Positions 6,109 to 13,219 are shown, counted from the stretch's first letter. The stretch is DNA of 14,035 bases from CAYPUT01 sp046541715 (GCA_046541715.1 JBKHCS010000074.1:1-14035); one strand, 5' to 3'. A program made the numbers and translations. The notes: generated from the sequence alone by a model not told the origin.

Positions 6109-7034
6109 CCCTTGGCGGAGATTTGCGCATTCCGGAGTAATCGCATGGTTGGGAGGACGTCCTCTCCGGTAACCGCCGGGTCCCTTCCTTCCCGGACCGC
6201 CGCGACGAACTCCCAGTTCTGATCCCGAAGATCGACGATCGACCGCCGGGGTACGAGGACTTGTCCGTCGCTGTCGCGAAGCTCCCCCATGTCGAAGAGG
6301 AGGGTCGCTTCCTCGGCAAAGACGTCCAGTCGCCACCGGAACTCGTAGCTACCGTAGCTTTGTGCCAGGGTCGCGATCTCGCCCCCGGGCATCCCCATGC
6401 TCAAGGTAAGGTTCATGACGCCCTGGGTCGGGTGGGGAGCTCCGCAGCGGCAGAACACGTCGGCGGTCCGGCTCCCGGTAATCCAGAGAATCGCGTCGAC
6501 CATGTGGGCGCCGTGATGCCAGAGGAGGTTGTCGGTCCAGGACCGTGGCTTCCCATCGGCGGTCACGTTTTCGCGGCGCACCATCGTAAACTGGCCGACG
6601 AGATGCTCGACGTGGAGAGTCCCGGAGGCGACCCGGTCGTGGAGCTCCCGGATAGCCGGAAAGAAGCGCATCGTGTGGGCGACCATCAAGCGTCGATTCT
6701 CGCTCCTCGAGACCGCCGTCACCCGTTCGGCATCCTCCAGGGAGAGCGCCAAGGGAATTTCGCAGAGAACGTGTTTTCCCGCTCGTAGAGAGCGCTCCGC
6801 CTGATCGGCGTGAAGGGCGTTCGGAGAGGCTATGACGACCGCATCGACGCTGGTGTCAGCGAGGGCCCGGTCCAAGTCCAAGGTCCAGTTGTCGAATCCC
6901 CAGGTTGCCGCAAACTTGGCGGTCTGCTCCTCCCGCCTCCCGACGAGCCACGCCGGGCGCACGCCGGGAATCTCCCGGAATGCCTCCATGTGCTTCGACG
7001 CGATCGCACCGTAACCTACCAGGCAAAGCTTCAT
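6105..7034 (-). CDS. Gfo/Idh/MocA dehydrogenase resembling LigC
   Basis: A 309-residue NAD(P)-dependent dehydrogenase. The Rossmann motif GYGAIA is at residues 7-12, ASPNALHADQA near 69-79, and the family's usual EKP is EIP here (Glu92-Ile93-Pro94). The middle contains RRENVTADGKPRSWTDNLLWHHGAHMVD (153-180). From memory, both the EIPLA motif and the GxPRSWTDxLLWHHxAHxVD block match LigC, the 4-carboxy-2-hydroxymuconate-6-semialdehyde dehydrogenase that forms 2-pyrone-4,6-dicarboxylate in protocatechuate 4,5-cleavage. No ring-cleaving dioxygenase is present here, so the true substrate may be another cyclic hemiacetal. ATG 7034 begins directly with the Rossmann strand; the frame extended to 7088 lies over the divergent promoter. 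Its promoter's -35 overlaps that of the iron ADH on the opposite strand. It is convergent with the amidohydrolase gene, which may act on its product. Confidence 0.9.
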   Translation of the reverse strand: MKLCLVGYGAIASKHMEAFREIPGVRPAWLVGRREEQTAKFAATWGFDNWTLDLDRALADTSVDAVVIASPNALHADQAERSLRAGKHVLCEIPLALSLEDAERVTAVSRSENRRLMVAHTMRFFPAIRELHDRVASGTLHVEHLVGQFTMVRRENVTADGKPRSWTDNLLWHHGAHMVDAILWITGSRTADVFCRCGAPHPTQGVMNLTLSMGMPGGEIATLAQSYGSYEFRWRLDVFAEEATLLFDMGELRDSDGQVLVPRRSIVDLRDQNWEFVAAVREGRDPAVTGEDVLPTMRLLRNAQISAKG

Positions 7035-7040
7035 CCCACG

Positions 7041-7069
7041 ACTATACCCGGCAGGCAAAACCTTGACAC
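7041..7069 (-). promoter_or_regulatory. Predicted leaderless promoter of the LigC-like gene
   Basis: Minus strand GTGTCA (7069-7064), 17-nt spacer, TATAGT (7046-7041), then 6 nt (CGTGGG) to ATG 7034. The -10 matches five of six, the -35 four of six. Confidence 0.55.
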
Positions 7070-7091
7070 CCCGGTTACTCCGGCGCACGAT
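7063..7091 (+). promoter_or_regulatory. Predicted promoter of the iron ADH gene
   Basis: A consensus TTGACA (7063-7068), 17-nt spacer, CACGAT (7086-7091, three of six), then 8 nt to ATG 7100. The -35 overlaps the -35 of the divergent LigC-like promoter, so the two promoters probably exclude each other. No Shine-Dalgarno site precedes the ATG. Confidence 0.45.
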
Positions 7092-7099
7092 GGCGTACT

Positions 7100-8254
7100 A
7101 TGGCCGATTCGATACACACCTTTCTGACTACCCCCTTGGTCCACCATGGTCCCGGGGCTCTTTCTCGGTTGCCGAACGTTCTCGGTCAGCTGGGCTCCCG
7201 GCGGCCGGTTATCGTGACGGATCCGGGGCTGGTCGAGGCCGGCATTCTCGCGCAGGTTGTCGAGGTCCTCGACGGCGAGCCGCCGGCCTTTACCGAGGTT
7301 CAGCCGGAGCCGCCGGATACTCTGGTGGCCCTCTGTAGGGACTTTCTCAAAGCCCGGAACGCCGACGCAGTGATCGGACTTGGGGGAGGGAGTGCAATCG
7401 ACGTCGCCAAGTTGGCCGCTGTGATGGTGGGAAACGTCGGAGAGGTGAGGGACTACTGGGGGGTGGAGAAGGTCCCGAACGCGGGTATCCCCTTTATCGC
7501 GATTCCGACGACGGCGGGGACCGGTAGCGAGGTTACCCCGGCGGCGGTCTTTAGCGACACGGCGACCCACACCAAGAAGGGGGTGCGGTCCTCGGTGCTT
7601 CAACCGAAGGGGGCCATCCTCGACCCGCTCTTGACGCTTTCGGTTCCTCCCGCGGTCACCGCCGCCACCGGTGTCGACGCCTTGACCCATGCTATCGAGG
7701 CCTACACCTCCCGGGCGTGTACCGTCCTCAACGAGTTCTTCGCGGAGAACGCCGTCTCTCTCATTTCCCGGCACCTGTATGCCGCGTACTCCAACGGATC
7801 ATCGGTGCCTGACCGGGAAGGGATGCTGATGGGGAGCTATCTCGCAGGCCTCTCGTTTGCCATCGCCAACGTCGGAGCCGTTCACGCCATTGCCCAAACC
7901 ATAGGCGGTCGGTATCCCGTGCCCCACGGCGTCGCCAACGCGGTTATGCTTCCCTACGTGATGGAGTTCAACCGGCCGGAGTGCGCCGACAAGTATGCCA
8001 AACTAGGGGAGCTCCTCGGGGTGCCTCAGGAGACGAGTAACGACGCTAACGCGGCCAACGCCGTTTCGGCAGTGGAAGAGTTTACCCGGTCAGTCGGCAT
8101 ACCCCGGAGCCTCCGAGAGATCGAGGTCCCCGAAGAGGAGCTCCCGACCCTCGCAGAGCTCTGCGTCGAGACTCAAGCCCGGCTTCTCGTTCTTAACGTC
8201 CGGGAAACGACGGCGCCGGATATTCTGGAGATCCTACGCCGGGCCTACCGGTAG
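7100..8254 (+). CDS. Iron-containing alcohol dehydrogenase
   Basis: A 384-residue group III (Fe-type) alcohol dehydrogenase that interconverts an alcohol and a carbonyl with NAD(P)H. The nucleotide-binding GGGSAID is at 95-101, PTTAGTGSEVT at 136-146, and the metal ligands are Asp193 and His197 (DALTHAIEAY), His262 (AVHAIAQ) and His276 (PVPHGVANA), so the enzyme looks intact. Length is normal. The family also contains maleylacetate reductases and lactaldehyde reductases, and the substrate cannot be chosen from sequence. The start at ATG 7100 gives the usual short N-terminal segment. It is divergent from the LigC-like gene with 65 bp between them and convergent with the SDR operon with 10 bp between stops. 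Paired control with the LigC-like gene suggests that the two act in one pathway, or in opposed conditions. Confidence 0.95.
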   Translation: MADSIHTFLTTPLVHHGPGALSRLPNVLGQLGSRRPVIVTDPGLVEAGILAQVVEVLDGEPPAFTEVQPEPPDTLVALCRDFLKARNADAVIGLGGGSAIDVAKLAAVMVGNVGEVRDYWGVEKVPNAGIPFIAIPTTAGTGSEVTPAAVFSDTATHTKKGVRSSVLQPKGAILDPLLTLSVPPAVTAATGVDALTHAIEAYTSRACTVLNEFFAENAVSLISRHLYAAYSNGSSVPDREGMLMGSYLAGLSFAIANVGAVHAIAQTIGGRYPVPHGVANAVMLPYVMEFNRPECADKYAKLGELLGVPQETSNDANAANAVSAVEEFTRSVGIPRSLREIEVPEEELPTLAELCVETQARLLVLNVRETTAPDILEILRRAYR

Positions 8255-8269
8255 ACCTCCGCATCTACC
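8250..8269. terminator. Small symmetric hairpin across two convergent stop codons
   Basis: GGTAGA (8250-8255) and TCTACC (8264-8269) form a perfect 6-bp dyad with an 8-nt loop. Each arm contains the TAG stop of one of the converging genes. No T-run follows. It may be a weak bidirectional terminator or chance. Confidence 0.25.
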
Positions 8270-9053
8270 TCCTCCGGTGGATGTCGGACCCGCTCAGATG
8301 TGTGCCGGCGTTTAACAGGAGCGTCTCCCCGGTGACCACCCGGGCCCCCGCGAGAAGGTAGACGATGGCTTCGGCGATATCGTCGGGTTCGGCGGTCGTC
8401 CCGAGGGGCGCCGTCGCTTCCCAGTTGGCCTTCGCCTTTTCGTAGGCATCGTCTCCGAGCCCCCGGCGGATCCAGTCCCCCCGGATAAAGCCGGGGCAGA
8501 CCGCGTTCACCCGGATCTCCGGGGCAAAGACCCGGGCCATCGAGAGGGTCATCGTATTCAGGGCGCCCTTAGACGCGGCGTACGCCATCGAGCTCCCGGT
8601 ACCGTAGATTCCGGCATTAGAGGAGACGTTGACGATGGCCCCCCGGCCGGCTTTGCGCATGTGGGGAACACAGGCTCGGGCCATCTGGTAGGGGCCTACG
8701 GTATTCACCCGGTAGATATGCAGGAAATCCTCCGCCGAGAGGGCTTCCAGGTCCTCCATCGGAGAAAACTTGGTCGTCCCGGCGCTGTTCACCAGGTAGT
8801 CGATGCGGTCGAAGTTTTCCAGGGCGGCTTCGGCGAGCTTGCGGCAGTCGGCATCTTGGGCTACGTCTGCACGCACGGCAACCGCCTTTGCCCCGACAGC
8901 CTCGCAGGCGGCGACGGTAGTCTCCGCCCCGGAAACGTTGCGACTATAGTTGACCACTACCGAAGCGCCGGCCTCGGCGCACATCTCCGCCGTCGCGGCC
9001 CCCACACCGGAAGAGGATCCGGTTACGATCACTACTTTTCCCTTCATATCCAT
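8265..9053 (-). CDS. Short-chain dehydrogenase/reductase (FabG-like)
   Basis: A 262-residue classical SDR. TGSSSGVG (11-18) is the cofactor loop, the NYSR after strand 2 (35-38) suggests NADP(H), NSAG is at 89-92, and the catalytic set is Asn117, Ser145, Tyr158 and Lys162 (YAASK). It ends in an unusual arginine-rich HRRR tail. Sequence type is 3-oxoacyl-ACP reductase or glucose 1-dehydrogenase-like; beside sugar dehydrogenases rather than fatty-acid genes, a polyol or sugar substrate is more likely. ATG 9053 is chosen because AAGGAG (9066-9061) stands 7 nt upstream and overlaps the stop of the preceding gene; the extended frame to 9302 only shadows that gene. It is the second gene of a two-SDR operon with an 11-bp gap. 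Confidence 0.94.
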   Translation of the reverse strand: MDMKGKVVIVTGSSSGVGAATAEMCAEAGASVVVNYSRNVSGAETTVAACEAVGAKAVAVRADVAQDADCRKLAEAALENFDRIDYLVNSAGTTKFSPMEDLEALSAEDFLHIYRVNTVGPYQMARACVPHMRKAGRGAIVNVSSNAGIYGTGSSMAYAASKGALNTMTLSMARVFAPEIRVNAVCPGFIRGDWIRRGLGDDAYEKAKANWEATAPLGTTAEPDDIAEAIVYLLAGARVVTGETLLLNAGTHLSGSDIHRRR

Positions 9054-9064
9054 CTTTGAACTCC

Positions 9065-9856
9065 TTATGCTGCGGACCAGCCACCGTCGACAAAGAGAAT
9101 CGTCCCGGTCATAAACCGCGACGCCTCGGATGCCAGAAAGGCCACGGGTCCCACGAGCCACTCCATTTCGAGGAGCTGTCCCTTCGGTATCCGGCCGAGG
9201 ACCCAGTCGTGCATCTCCCGGTTCTCGAGGAGCTTTCGGTTGAGCTCGGTCAGGGTAAAGGTCGGGGCGACTGCGTTGACGTTGATGTTCTCCTTTGCCC
9301 ACTCGATCGCGAGGGTCCGGGTAAGCTGGTTGACCGCCCCCTTACTCGGGGCGTAGGCGTGGTACTCGTCTTTTCCCTGGATGCTCCGGATCGACGAGAA
9401 GTTGATGATCCGGCCTCCCCCGGAGGTGAGCATCCGACGGCCTACGGCGCGGCAGGCGAGGAACGTGCCCTTGACGTTCACATCCATTACCCACTGCCAC
9501 TTTTCCATGTCGAAGTCGATTGCCTGCTCGTTGTAAAGCACCCCGGCGGCGTTTACCAGGATGTCGATGCCACCGAGACCTTCGACGACCGCAGCGGCCA
9601 TCGCTTCGGCGCTCTCTTCTTTCGTTAGGTCCGTCGGTACGGCCAGAGCCTCCGCCCCGGCAGCCTCTATCTCATCCCTAAGGGCGGCGATGCCCCCCTC
9701 GTCGATATCGACCAACGCGACTCGGGCGCCGAGCCGCGATAGCCCCGCGGCTATCGTCCTCCCGATCCCGTTCGCGGCGCCGGTAACGACGGCGACTTTG
9801 CCTTCGATACCGAAAAGTTGCCTCGTCGATTCGCCGGGGCTGGGTGTAGAAATCAT
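9065..9856 (-). CDS. Short-chain dehydrogenase, gluconate 5-dehydrogenase-like
   Basis: A 263-residue classical SDR. TGAANGIG is at 25-32, Asp50 after strand 2 indicates NAD(H), NAAG is at 102-105, and the catalytic set is Asn127, Ser154/155, Tyr168 and Lys172 (YAPSK). The segment AIEWAKENINVNAVAP and the end FLASEASRFMTGTILFVDGGWSAA resemble the gluconate 5-dehydrogenase (IdnO) and 2-deoxy-gluconate dehydrogenase (KduD) branch. The usual APG after NAV is APT here. ATG 9856 follows a GAGGGGAA ribosome site; the frame continuing to 10042 runs over the divergent MDR gene and is spurious. It is the first gene of the SDR pair and shares a 73-bp divergent promoter region with the MDR gene. Interconversion of a keto-sugar acid and sugar acid is the best guess. 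Confidence 0.94.
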   Translation of the reverse strand: MISTPSPGESTRQLFGIEGKVAVVTGAANGIGRTIAAGLSRLGARVALVDIDEGGIAALRDEIEAAGAEALAVPTDLTKEESAEAMAAAVVEGLGGIDILVNAAGVLYNEQAIDFDMEKWQWVMDVNVKGTFLACRAVGRRMLTSGGGRIINFSSIRSIQGKDEYHAYAPSKGAVNQLTRTLAIEWAKENINVNAVAPTFTLTELNRKLLENREMHDWVLGRIPKGQLLEMEWLVGPVAFLASEASRFMTGTILFVDGGWSAA

Positions 9857-9890
9857 GCTTCCCCTCTTAGTCTGGTCCTCAAAAAACCGT

Positions 9891-9910
9891 GGTATGATGC
9901 TGAGTATACC
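9891..9910. promoter_or_regulatory. Palindrome holding two opposed -10 boxes (shared operator?)
   Basis: GGTAT (9891-9895) and ATACC (9906-9910) are the arms of a 20-bp imperfect palindrome. It contains TATGAT on the plus strand (9893-9898) for the MDR gene, and TATACT on the minus strand (9908-9903) for the SDR operon. Both are five-of-six -10 matches, but neither has a good -35, as expected of activator-dependent promoters. Predicted leaders are about 25 nt (MDR) and 40 nt (SDR), each with a ribosome site. Confidence 0.45.
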
Positions 9911-9929
9911 GAGATAAGGGTGGGATTGC

Positions 9930-10988
9930 ATGAAACAGAAAGTATCCTTTCTCCACGGTCCCCGGGACCTGAGAGTCGTCGAGCACGACGTCCCATCCCC
10001 GGGAAGCGGCCAAGTCCTGATCGAGGTGATGTCCTGCGGCATTTGCGGGTCCGACGTCGAGTGCTTCGAAGGCCACAGTGCCGAAGGGCGCTACGATATC
10101 GCGCCGTACACCCCGGGGCACGAGTGGAGCGGCCGGATCGTCGAGATGGGACCCGAATGCAAAAGCGGGCTTGCCCTCGGGGACAAGGTCGTCGGTGACT
10201 GCGTTATGGGGTGCGGCAAATGCTATAACTGTAAGGAGGGGAGAATGCCCTCCGCCTGCCTAAACTTCCGGGAGATCGGTTTCCGTCCCGATTCCCCCGG
10301 GGGGATGGGGGAGTACATGGTCGTCGAGGAAGAGTACGTCCACAAGTTCCCCGACAGCTGGAGCTTCGATCTCGGCGCTTGGCACGAGCCGTTTTCCATC
10401 GGCTACTTCGGAATCTGGGGGAACGGAGGCTACATCGACGCCGGCGATACGGCCCTAATTTTCGGTGCGGGGCCCATCGGAATGACGGCTCAGATCGTTG
10501 CACAAACGAGCGGCGCACGGACGATGGTCGCCGATCCACTCCAGTCTCGACGGGACCGGGCCAGGGCCTACGGGGCCGACGAGGTCATCGATCCCACGTC
10601 GAACTTCGTCGAGCAGGTAATGGACCTGACCGGCGGCCACGGAGCCAACGTTATGGTGGAATGCTCCGGGAACGATAAGGCCCTTGCCTCCCTCTTCGAC
10701 GTCGGAGCCCACAGCGCCCGGGTCCGGCTAATCGGTCACTCGGTAGGGCGGCAGGTGCCGGTGGAAATCGGAAAGACCATCTGGCGGACCTTGAGTATTA
10801 CAGGTTCCGGGGGTACCAAGAACTTCGCCCAGCGGACCATACGGTTTATGGATAGAATCAAGGACACGGTGGATATTACCGGACTAACGACCCACCACTT
10901 CGGTTTCGATAGAATCCACGACGCCTTCGACGTCGCGGTTAACCAGAAAGCCGAAGCGCTCAAGGTGATGCTCCACATCAAACAGTAG
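9930..10988 (+). CDS. Zinc-dependent MDR dehydrogenase (sorbitol/threonine dehydrogenase type)
   Basis: A 352-residue medium-chain dehydrogenase that oxidises a secondary alcohol with NAD(P). Catalytic zinc ligands are Cys36 (CGICGSD), His64-Glu65 (GHEWSG) and Glu153 (WHEPFSIG). The structural zinc lobe has Cys95, Cys98, Cys101 and Cys110; the last gap is eight residues where seven is usual. The cofactor loop is GAGPIG (179-184). The overall type is sorbitol, threonine or L-idonate dehydrogenase. It starts at ATG 9930 behind AAGGG plus GTGGG. The IolG-like gene follows after 14 bp, so the two form an operon. That pairing resembles Thermotoga maritima, where an MDR enzyme (IolM) oxidises 2-keto-myo-inositol made by IolG; by analogy this may be a second-step polyol oxidase, which is inference. 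Confidence 0.95.
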   Translation: MKQKVSFLHGPRDLRVVEHDVPSPGSGQVLIEVMSCGICGSDVECFEGHSAEGRYDIAPYTPGHEWSGRIVEMGPECKSGLALGDKVVGDCVMGCGKCYNCKEGRMPSACLNFREIGFRPDSPGGMGEYMVVEEEYVHKFPDSWSFDLGAWHEPFSIGYFGIWGNGGYIDAGDTALIFGAGPIGMTAQIVAQTSGARTMVADPLQSRRDRARAYGADEVIDPTSNFVEQVMDLTGGHGANVMVECSGNDKALASLFDVGAHSARVRLIGHSVGRQVPVEIGKTIWRTLSITGSGGTKNFAQRTIRFMDRIKDTVDITGLTTHHFGFDRIHDAFDVAVNQKAEALKVMLHIKQ

Positions 10989-11002
10989 AAAGGAACAGCG
11001 GC

Positions 11003-12028
11003 ATGTCGACACGTTTGGCTATCGTCGGTCTCGGGCGTCTCGGCTACGAGCACGCCCGGAACATCCACACGCGAATCGCGGGGGCCGAGTTGGCGGCCAT
11101 CTGCAGCGTTCGGCAGGAGGAGCTCGACCGGGTTACCTCGGAGATGCAACCGGACTTTGTTACGCAGTCCTTTGAGGAGCTTCTCGCCTGGGGCAAGTTC
11201 GACGGGCTGGTTATCGCTACCAGCTCCGAGGTTCACGCCGAGCAGATCTGCGCGGCGGCTGGGGCGGGCGTAAAGAATGTGTACACCGAAAAGCCCCTGG
11301 GGATGAGCATGGAGGAGCTTTGGCGGATAAAGAGCGCCGTCGATGCGAACCAGGGGATGCTGTTTCAGGTCGGTTACAACCATCGTTTCGACGCCGATAT
11401 GGTCGAGGCTAAACGTCGTCTCGAAGACGGTTTCGTCGGCCGGCCGGTTTTTATCCGCCTTGTCTCCCGGGACAAGACCCACGTGGAAAAGTTTCTTCTG
11501 GCCTTTAGTCCCTCGAGCGGCGGACTGGTGGCCGACGTGATGACCCACGACTACGACACCGCCCGGTGGCTCCTCGGCGCGGAGGCAAAGCGCATCTTCG
11601 GCCTCGGGGACGCCTATCACTTCGAAAAGCTTAAAGATGTTCCCGATATCGACAACGCCGTCATCCTGATGGAGTTTACCGACGGTACCATGGTCCAAAT
11701 CGAGGCGAGCCGAAACGCCGCCTACGGCTATCATGCACCGATGGAAATCTTTGGAACAAAGGGCGCCATCAAGGTGGGCGATACCCCGAGGCGGAATCGT
11801 TCTGCGTATCTCTCTACCGAGGGCGTCGTCGAGGAGTGCGCCGACTCCTTCTTCGAGTACTGGGAAGACACCTACCAGGCGGAGCTTGCCGACTTCGTCG
11901 ACTGTATCCGGACCGGCCGGGCCCCGAAGGTCGGACTCGAGGACGGCGTTAAGGCGGTGGAGTGGGCCTTCGCCGCGGCGCAAGCCGTCCGGGAGAAGAA
12001 GGTGGTGGAGTTTAGGAGTGCGTTCTAG
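11003..12028 (+). CDS. Gfo/Idh/MocA dehydrogenase, inositol 2-dehydrogenase (IolG)-like
   Basis: A 341-residue NAD(P)-dependent dehydrogenase of the myo-inositol or scyllo-inositol dehydrogenase type. GLGRLG (9-14) binds the cofactor, Lys97 lies in TEKPLG, and Asp178 and His182 lie in GGLVADVMTHDYDTARWL. This matches the Lys-Asp-His triad known for Bacillus subtilis IolG. It keeps the canonical EKP, unlike the other Gfo/Idh protein in this window. Length is normal. AAAGGA (10989-10994) stands 8 nt before the ATG and just after the MDR stop codon, so it is the second gene of the MDR operon. Oxidation of an inositol or another cyclic or acyclic polyol is likely, but the exact stereoisomer cannot be read from the sequence. 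A small hairpin overlaps its stop codon and faces the convergent ATPase gene. Confidence 0.93.
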   Translation: MSTRLAIVGLGRLGYEHARNIHTRIAGAELAAICSVRQEELDRVTSEMQPDFVTQSFEELLAWGKFDGLVIATSSEVHAEQICAAAGAGVKNVYTEKPLGMSMEELWRIKSAVDANQGMLFQVGYNHRFDADMVEAKRRLEDGFVGRPVFIRLVSRDKTHVEKFLLAFSPSSGGLVADVMTHDYDTARWLLGAEAKRIFGLGDAYHFEKLKDVPDIDNAVILMEFTDGTMVQIEASRNAAYGYHAPMEIFGTKGAIKVGDTPRRNRSAYLSTEGVVEECADSFFEYWEDTYQAELADFVDCIRTGRAPKVGLEDGVKAVEWAFAAAQAVREKKVVEFRSAF

Positions 12029-12050
12029 GAGCTCTCGAGGTCGAGAGTCC
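12028..12050. terminator. Hairpin between convergent genes
   Basis: CTCTCG (12032-12037) and CGAGAG (12042-12047) pair around an AGGT loop. The stem extends by GGA/TCC (12028-12030 with 12048-12050) past one bulged G, giving nine pairs. It fills the 23-bp gap between two convergent genes and could stop transcription from both sides. No T-run is present on either strand, so efficiency is uncertain. Confidence 0.45.
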
Positions 12051-12051
12051 G

Positions 12052-13185
12052 TCACTCAGTCGGTATCCTCGCCGGCTCATTCACTATGACCCGGCGGTTT
12101 GCGATCTTGAGGGCCCTTGGGCGTTCGCAGAACGGCACGGCTACGTAATCCGAGCCGTCAGGATAGAGGGCACGAAACGCCTCAAGATTCTTATGGTCTA
12201 CTCGCTCGGGATTTATTTTCGCTTCTATCGTGTCGACAACGCCGTTGCCGCGGTCGACGACGAAATCTATCTCCCGCCCCGACTTGTCACGCCAATAGCG
12301 CAATCGGCGATCTTCGACTGAGCACCGCAACTCGTCGAGCACCAGGTGTTCCCAAAGTCGGCCCCGAACCTCCGGCGTGACTTCATCCCAACCACGTACC
12401 CAGCAAACGAAACCTGTATCGAAACCGTAGACTTTCGGCTGCCGTACGATCTCCCGGGTCCCCCCGCCGTGGAAGGGTCGGAGGCGAAATATCACATGGG
12501 ACATTTCCATCGCCGCCAGATACGAATCGACGGTCGGGCGAGAAAGACCGCTCTCTTTGGCAAGATCTGTTGTTTCCAGCTGTCCGGTGCTGCGACGAAA
12601 AAGAATCTCGACTAGTCGCAGATAGCCGGACGGATCGCGTATCCTAAATAACTCTACGATGTCTCGCGCGTAGTAGCTGTCCATCCATTCACCGAAGAAG
12701 GCCCCTCGGTCAGCTTTGCCGAGGACGGTTTCCGGGAAGCCACCCCGGACCAAACGGGTATCTAGAGATGTGATCCCGAAGGTGTCACGCTCACGCCAGA
12801 GTACCGGACTAAGATGAATCGCCACCTTGCGACCGGTCAGGGTGTCCGAGAACGCCTTTGTGGCCGAGAGTGTCGAGGATCCCGTTGCGAGTATCCGGAT
12901 AGACGGATACTCGTCTGCGGCGAGCTTCAGCAACTCCGTTGGGTTGTCGAGTCGGTGAATCTCGTCCAGCACCAGAGTCGAGTTCGGCGGAGCGTTGGCC
13001 AAGAAGAACTCCGGGTCCTCCATCTCCCGGCGTACCGAGGGCCGATCGCAGTTGAAGTAGATCGCGTCCCGGATCTGCTGAGCGAGGCTTGTCTTTCCGA
13101 TCCTTCGGACTCCGCTTAACCAGAGAATCCGGCGTTCTCGCCATGCAGCTTCCATTTCTCTCAGCCAAAAATCTCGACCTAACAC
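12052..13185 (-). CDS. AAA+ ATPase with DUF4143 C-terminal domain
   Basis: A 377-residue ATP-binding protein of the AAA_14/DUF4143 family. Walker A is GVRRIGKT (25-32), Walker B LVLDEIH (71-77), and the sensor strand ILATGSS lies near 98-104. Residues 195-235 form a winged-helix-like segment (TTDLAKESGLSRPTVDSYL). The C-terminal domain has Glu279, Asp307 (SGREIDFVV) and Glu321-x-Lys323 (IEAK), the arrangement of a PD-(D/E)XK nuclease fold. Such ATPases occur in many copies in some bacteria and archaea and move between genomes; their cellular role is not established. The start is GTG 13185: the ATG 2 nt upstream is out of frame and stops at once. A TTGACA-16-TAAAAT promoter ends 6 nt before it. 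It interrupts the run of oxidoreductase genes and appears unrelated to them, suggesting acquisition. Confidence 0.94.
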   Translation of the reverse strand: MLGRDFWLREMEAAWRERRILWLSGVRRIGKTSLAQQIRDAIYFNCDRPSVRREMEDPEFFLANAPPNSTLVLDEIHRLDNPTELLKLAADEYPSIRILATGSSTLSATKAFSDTLTGRKVAIHLSPVLWRERDTFGITSLDTRLVRGGFPETVLGKADRGAFFGEWMDSYYARDIVELFRIRDPSGYLRLVEILFRRSTGQLETTDLAKESGLSRPTVDSYLAAMEMSHVIFRLRPFHGGGTREIVRQPKVYGFDTGFVCWVRGWDEVTPEVRGRLWEHLVLDELRCSVEDRRLRYWRDKSGREIDFVVDRGNGVVDTIEAKINPERVDHKNLEAFRALYPDGSDYVAVPFCERPRALKIANRRVIVNEPARIPTE

Positions 13186-13191
13186 ATGCGT

Positions 13192-13219
13192 ATTTTACAT
13201 CTGGACGGCCATTTGTCAA
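13192..13219 (-). promoter_or_regulatory. Strong predicted leaderless promoter of the ATPase gene
   Basis: Minus strand TTGACA (13219-13214, full consensus), 16-nt spacer, TAAAAT (13197-13192, five of six), then 6 nt to GTG 13185. This is the best promoter in the window and no Shine-Dalgarno site lies between it and the start codon. Confidence 0.65.

Noticed and set aside
9303..10042. N-terminal extensions of the two SDR genes (to 9302 and 10042) and of other genes
   Set aside because: They overlap other genes. The internal ATGs with Shine-Dalgarno sites place the Rossmann motif at the normal distance.
10736..12055. 439-codon minus-strand frame opposite the IolG-like gene
   Set aside because: It is a mirror of a well-supported plus-strand gene and carries no family motifs.
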